From contig JABSRD010000003.1 of assembly GCA_013215285.1 (NCBI GenBank), positions 3,552 to 67,551 on the forward strand: a stretch of 64,000 nt of DNA, in the 5' to 3' direction. A model generated the notes under the pieces. That model was not told where the DNA came from. It did not search any database and saw only the letters and a program-made list of their open reading frames with translations. Of the stretch, positions 61,815-64,000 are shown in pieces; within the stretch, counting starts at the first letter, position 1, and the number at the start of each line of letters is the position of its first letter. Made by a program: the position numbers and the translations under genes. The stretch is from Candidatus Nitrosopumilus sp. GTDB lineage: Archaea > Thermoproteota > Nitrososphaeria > Nitrososphaerales > Nitrosopumilaceae.

Positions 61815-61892
61815 CACCTGAAAAAACGTGCCCAAAAACGAGTAAAAATAATGCCACAGTGTTATCAACCAAACCTATTCAAGAAGAATTGA

Positions 61893-62612
61893 ATGCAACT
61901 ACTTAGCCCTATTTTTTGTAAACATCCACTCTCGGATGAAATCACATATGAAGATGGTGAAGTTATTTGTGGGCATTGTGGATTTGTAAAAGGTAGATTA
62001 GTTACTGATTCACCAAACTCTGAATCAAGAACAACTTTGTTTTTGGATGTTGAAATTGGCGGCAAACCAAATAATTCACTTGTTGCAAATAGATACATTC
62101 ACTTTAATTCTGTAGAATTATCATTAATCTCTAATCTTTGTCAAGCGTTGGGAATGCCTAAATTTTTGAGTAGGGATATTTGGTTTTGGTATCAAAAAAT
62201 AAAATTAAACCTTAAGATGACTAAAGCCAAAGTAATAGTCTTAGTTTTTTATCAACTTTGTAGGTATAATAAAATTCCAATAAATGAAAATGAATTGCTA
62301 AGTAAAGTCAAATTTTATCTTGATGTAAAACATGTTCACACATCACTAAATGTAATTGCTGAGGCAAACAGATTTTTAAATGAGAAAAATGAATTAATTG
62401 TAGAAAAAATAGGATTTACAAATCTTACATCACACAATGCCAATTTTTTATTATATTCAAAAATCAAGTCACTTCATGACGAATATCCACAACAAATTAT
62501 CACGATAGTCGAAAAGATAGCTAAGGAACAACTATTGACGTTAAGTGGAACTGACGAGGAAATTGCAAAAACAGCATTCAAACTTGCAAAAAAAAGGTGT
62601 GGATTATGTTGA
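61893..62612 (+). CDS. Reduced TFB-like protein
   Basis: The 239-residue protein has a degenerate N-terminal zinc ribbon (C9, H11, C26, C29: ICGHCGFV) and a cyclin-like helical region with the NLCQALGMPKFL block typical of TFB. It is shorter than TFB (about 300 residues), with little beyond the second cyclin fold. The ribbon lacks one normal Cys. It may be a variant or inhibitory TFB of the element. It overlaps the next gene. Confidence 0.65.
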   Translation: MQLLSPIFCKHPLSDEITYEDGEVICGHCGFVKGRLVTDSPNSESRTTLFLDVEIGGKPNNSLVANRYIHFNSVELSLISNLCQALGMPKFLSRDIWFWYQKIKLNLKMTKAKVIVLVFYQLCRYNKIPINENELLSKVKFYLDVKHVHTSLNVIAEANRFLNEKNELIVEKIGFTNLTSHNANFLLYSKIKSLHDEYPQQIITIVEKIAKEQLLTLSGTDEEIAKTAFKLAKKRCGLC

Positions 62613-63343
62613 GTATGAATAATACCACACCATTAGAAAAAGTCCATATTCATAAAGTGAATGTTGTTGTAAAAATCAAAAAACAGATTGTTCTATATGA
62701 GGAAATTGCAAAAACAGCTCCTAAAACACTACCCGTTATACAACTTGGAAGAATCTCAGACAAACTCTTTGTGCTGTCAAACTTTGATGTGTATTATGGA
62801 GTGAAACAATATGGTCTAAAATCAATTGAATGTGAGATTTTTGATTTCAAAAATGATGTGGAATTTATAATTGAGCATGTCAAACTAAACAAAAACCCCA
62901 TTGGGTTCAACCCTTTGTTACTGTACGGTGTTTTGGATTATCTGGAATCGCAGAAAATTCCAAAATCTCAGGCATTGGGACTGCTCCAAATCCACAAGAC
63001 TACAAACAACAAGCTACTTGATTTGGAATTACATCCTAAAGTAATAGAGTCATTATGCAGTCTTCATAATCATCTTGCTGAGAAATTACTAAATTTCACA
63101 ATTCCATATTATATCGCTGAATTAATATCCAAATGCAAACCAATTGAACAAATCAATGCCGCAGGTAGAATTACAACTTTGATAAAATCTAGCAACATAA
63201 CTGAGCTTAAATTTGCATGGCCTTCTGTTGAAGAAATTGAAATCTTATTGTCAAATCCCATATTTCGTGAAGAGTCCAAAAATTCTGTAATAGTTGAGGT
63301 TACAAACGTTGTATCCCCCCCCAAAAATAAAGAAAATGACTGA
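62606..63343 (+). CDS. ParB-like protein
   Basis: ATG 62606 (MLSMNNTTP) is chosen over upstream GTG 62597. The 245-residue protein has a ParB/Spo0J-like first domain (PVIQLGRISDKLFVLSNFDVYYGVKQYGL...) in which the usual DGxxR box is changed to a less canonical form. A helical second half follows (LDLELHPKVIESLCSLHNHLAEKLL). A role in partition is possible. It overlaps the upstream TFB-like gene by 7 nt and the next gene by 8 nt. Confidence 0.5.
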   Translation: MLSMNNTTPLEKVHIHKVNVVVKIKKQIVLYEEIAKTAPKTLPVIQLGRISDKLFVLSNFDVYYGVKQYGLKSIECEIFDFKNDVEFIIEHVKLNKNPIGFNPLLLYGVLDYLESQKIPKSQALGLLQIHKTTNNKLLDLELHPKVIESLCSLHNHLAEKLLNFTIPYYIAELISKCKPIEQINAAGRITTLIKSSNITELKFAWPSVEEIEILLSNPIFREESKNSVIVEVTNVVSPPKNKEND

Positions 63344-63644
63344 GCATATAGTTGAGGAACAAAAAAATATCATCATTATTCCTGGTGATGGGAAAGATCA
63401 TCCATCATATGTAGTCAATAAAAAAACTGAAGGTGTCTCAATAGTTGATGAAACTAGTAATATAATTAAAATTCAAGAAACACCATCTCGTAAAATATTT
63501 TCATTATCTAGTAAGGCAGTAGAGCAACTAAGTTTGGAGGATGATTCAGTCAATGTAAAGATGAAGTATTTTTCAAACAGTGAAACTATAATCAAATATC
63601 TTCAAAGAAATCCAAACATCAAAGGTGTCTTAATTCACAAATGA
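63336..63644 (+). CDS. Hypothetical protein
   Basis: ATG 63336 (MTEHIVEEQKN) gives 102 residues. A small beta-rich domain (IIIIPGDGKDHPSYVV) is followed by a charged middle and a helix (EQLSLEDDSVNVKMKYF). It overlaps both neighbours, consistent with one operon. No family is recognised. Confidence 0.5.
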   Translation: MTEHIVEEQKNIIIIPGDGKDHPSYVVNKKTEGVSIVDETSNIIKIQETPSRKIFSLSSKAVEQLSLEDDSVNVKMKYFSNSETIIKYLQRNPNIKGVLIHK

Positions 63645-64000
63645 ACATCACAAACGAAACTAGGATAAAAATTAGAAAAATATCATTGTTTGATTTTAGA
63701 CTTTCTGAAAATAATATCCGATACAACACACTAAAAAAATTATTTTTTAATGATACCTTAGATCTTGACAAAAAATCAATTTTATTTTTACAAGATAGAT
63801 CTCTTATAGATGAAAATAATTCCCCTACTCCATTTGGATTGGCTTTGATTATTTCACATGAATTTCAAATAACATTACAATCTATTTTGTTATTGTCTAG
63901 AATTTACAACTATCAAAAGATTGCAGGTCCAGAATCTATATTTCCTAGACCCACTTTGACTAAAGATTTTGGTAATCTTGCTAATGGAGAGGCTGTTCGT
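63641..64000 (+). CDS. Hypothetical protein (partial, 3' end off window)
   Basis: ATG 63641 overlaps the previous stop as ATGA. The first 120 residues are visible: a basic start (RIKIRKISLFDFRLSENNIR), then a mixed hydrophobic/charged stretch (LALIISHEFQITLQSILLLSRIYNY). A domain cannot be assigned. It continues past the right edge. Confidence 0.5.
   Translation, partial: MNITNETRIKIRKISLFDFRLSENNIRYNTLKKLFFNDTLDLDKKSILFLQDRSLIDENNSPTPFGLALIISHEFQITLQSILLLSRIYNYQKIAGPESIFPRPTLTKDFGNLANGEAVR

Larger units (their letters stand above)
45274..64000 (+). mobile_element. Integrated mobile element, right border outside window
   Basis: From the tyrosine recombinase at 45386 onward, gene content changes from housekeeping to replicon-type functions: RHH regulators, HerA-like ATPase, ParB-like proteins, MCM, two TFB-like factors, an iteron-rich origin and many tiny zinc-finger ORFs. 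Nearly all are rightward with overlapping starts and stops. The left border is placed after the cofE stop, but I found no repeat or tRNA to mark attL. The right end of the element is not reached. The combination fits the plasmid-like integrated elements described in ammonia-oxidising archaea. No capsid, terminase, portal or VirB4-type gene is seen. Confidence 0.75.

Noticed and set aside
45274-64000. Provirus or conjugative element interpretation
   Set aside because: No capsid, portal, terminase, VirB4 or coupling-protein genes are seen; the HerA-like ATPase alone does not decide it. The unseen right part could change this.
1-64000. CRISPR arrays or cas genes
   Set aside because: No regularly spaced direct repeats with spacers and no Cas-like proteins; the iterons at 59888-60321 are irregularly spaced and inverted.

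Overview
The window looks like a chromosome segment of a marine ammonia-oxidising archaeon (Nitrososphaerota/Thaumarchaeota, Nitrosopumilus-like). The DNA is strongly AT-rich. It carries archaeal information genes (TBP, TFB-like factors, MCM, Alba, Sec61-beta, SUI1, Tsr3, deoxyhypusine synthase), coenzyme F420 genes (cofC, cofD, cofE), an ergothioneine pair, an exosortase-like protein of the thaumarchaeal type, many tiny zinc-ribbon proteins, and frequent TTG/GTG starts. The genus is an inference from gene content, not from any search.

Region 1 (1-8.6 kb) is mostly secreted or surface protein genes: a truncated class III cyclase-like gene, two tandem beta-propeller genes (the first frameshifted), a second frameshifted secreted-protein gene with two WW-rich C-terminal repeats, tRNA-Pro(TGG), and a 1091-residue lamin-tail plus Ig-repeat protein.

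Region 2 (8.6-45.3 kb) is an ordinary, densely packed chromosomal core. It holds tsr3, an oligopeptide-type binding protein, DUF2070, Sec61-beta, TBP, SUI1, the cofC-cofD pair, RNase P RNA, geranylgeranyl reductase, two dehydrogenases, a DsbA-like protein, the exosortase-like protein, a Y-family polymerase with a PCNA-binding tail, Alba, LysE, deoxyhypusine synthase, inositol-phosphate synthase, SMC, an Opp-type ATPase, egtD/egtB, ProRS, a HAD phosphatase and cofE. Several genes too small for routine calling lie here.

Region 3 (about 45.3 kb to the right end) is an integrated mobile element whose right border lies outside the window. It opens with a tyrosine recombinase beside cofE. Divergent ribbon-helix-helix (RHH) genes with a palindromic operator follow. 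After them comes a long rightward run of overlapping small genes leading to a HerA-like ATPase with duplicated winged-helix domains, an RHH/coiled-coil protein, an acidic protein, a ParB-like/MT-A70 methylase fusion, a TFB, a surface TPR/Ig-like protein and an MCM helicase. Next is a 434-bp iteron-rich stretch that looks like a replication origin, then an RHH-like protein, zinc-finger proteins, a reduced second TFB, a ParB-like protein and unknowns. No capsid, terminase or conjugation gene is visible. I read it as an integrative, plasmid-like replicon carrying its own helicase, transcription factors and partition/translocation-type genes. I recognise each family only by its motifs. The architecture of the HerA-RHH-acidic-ParB/MT-A70 block and the adjacent origin are the parts most worth following up.
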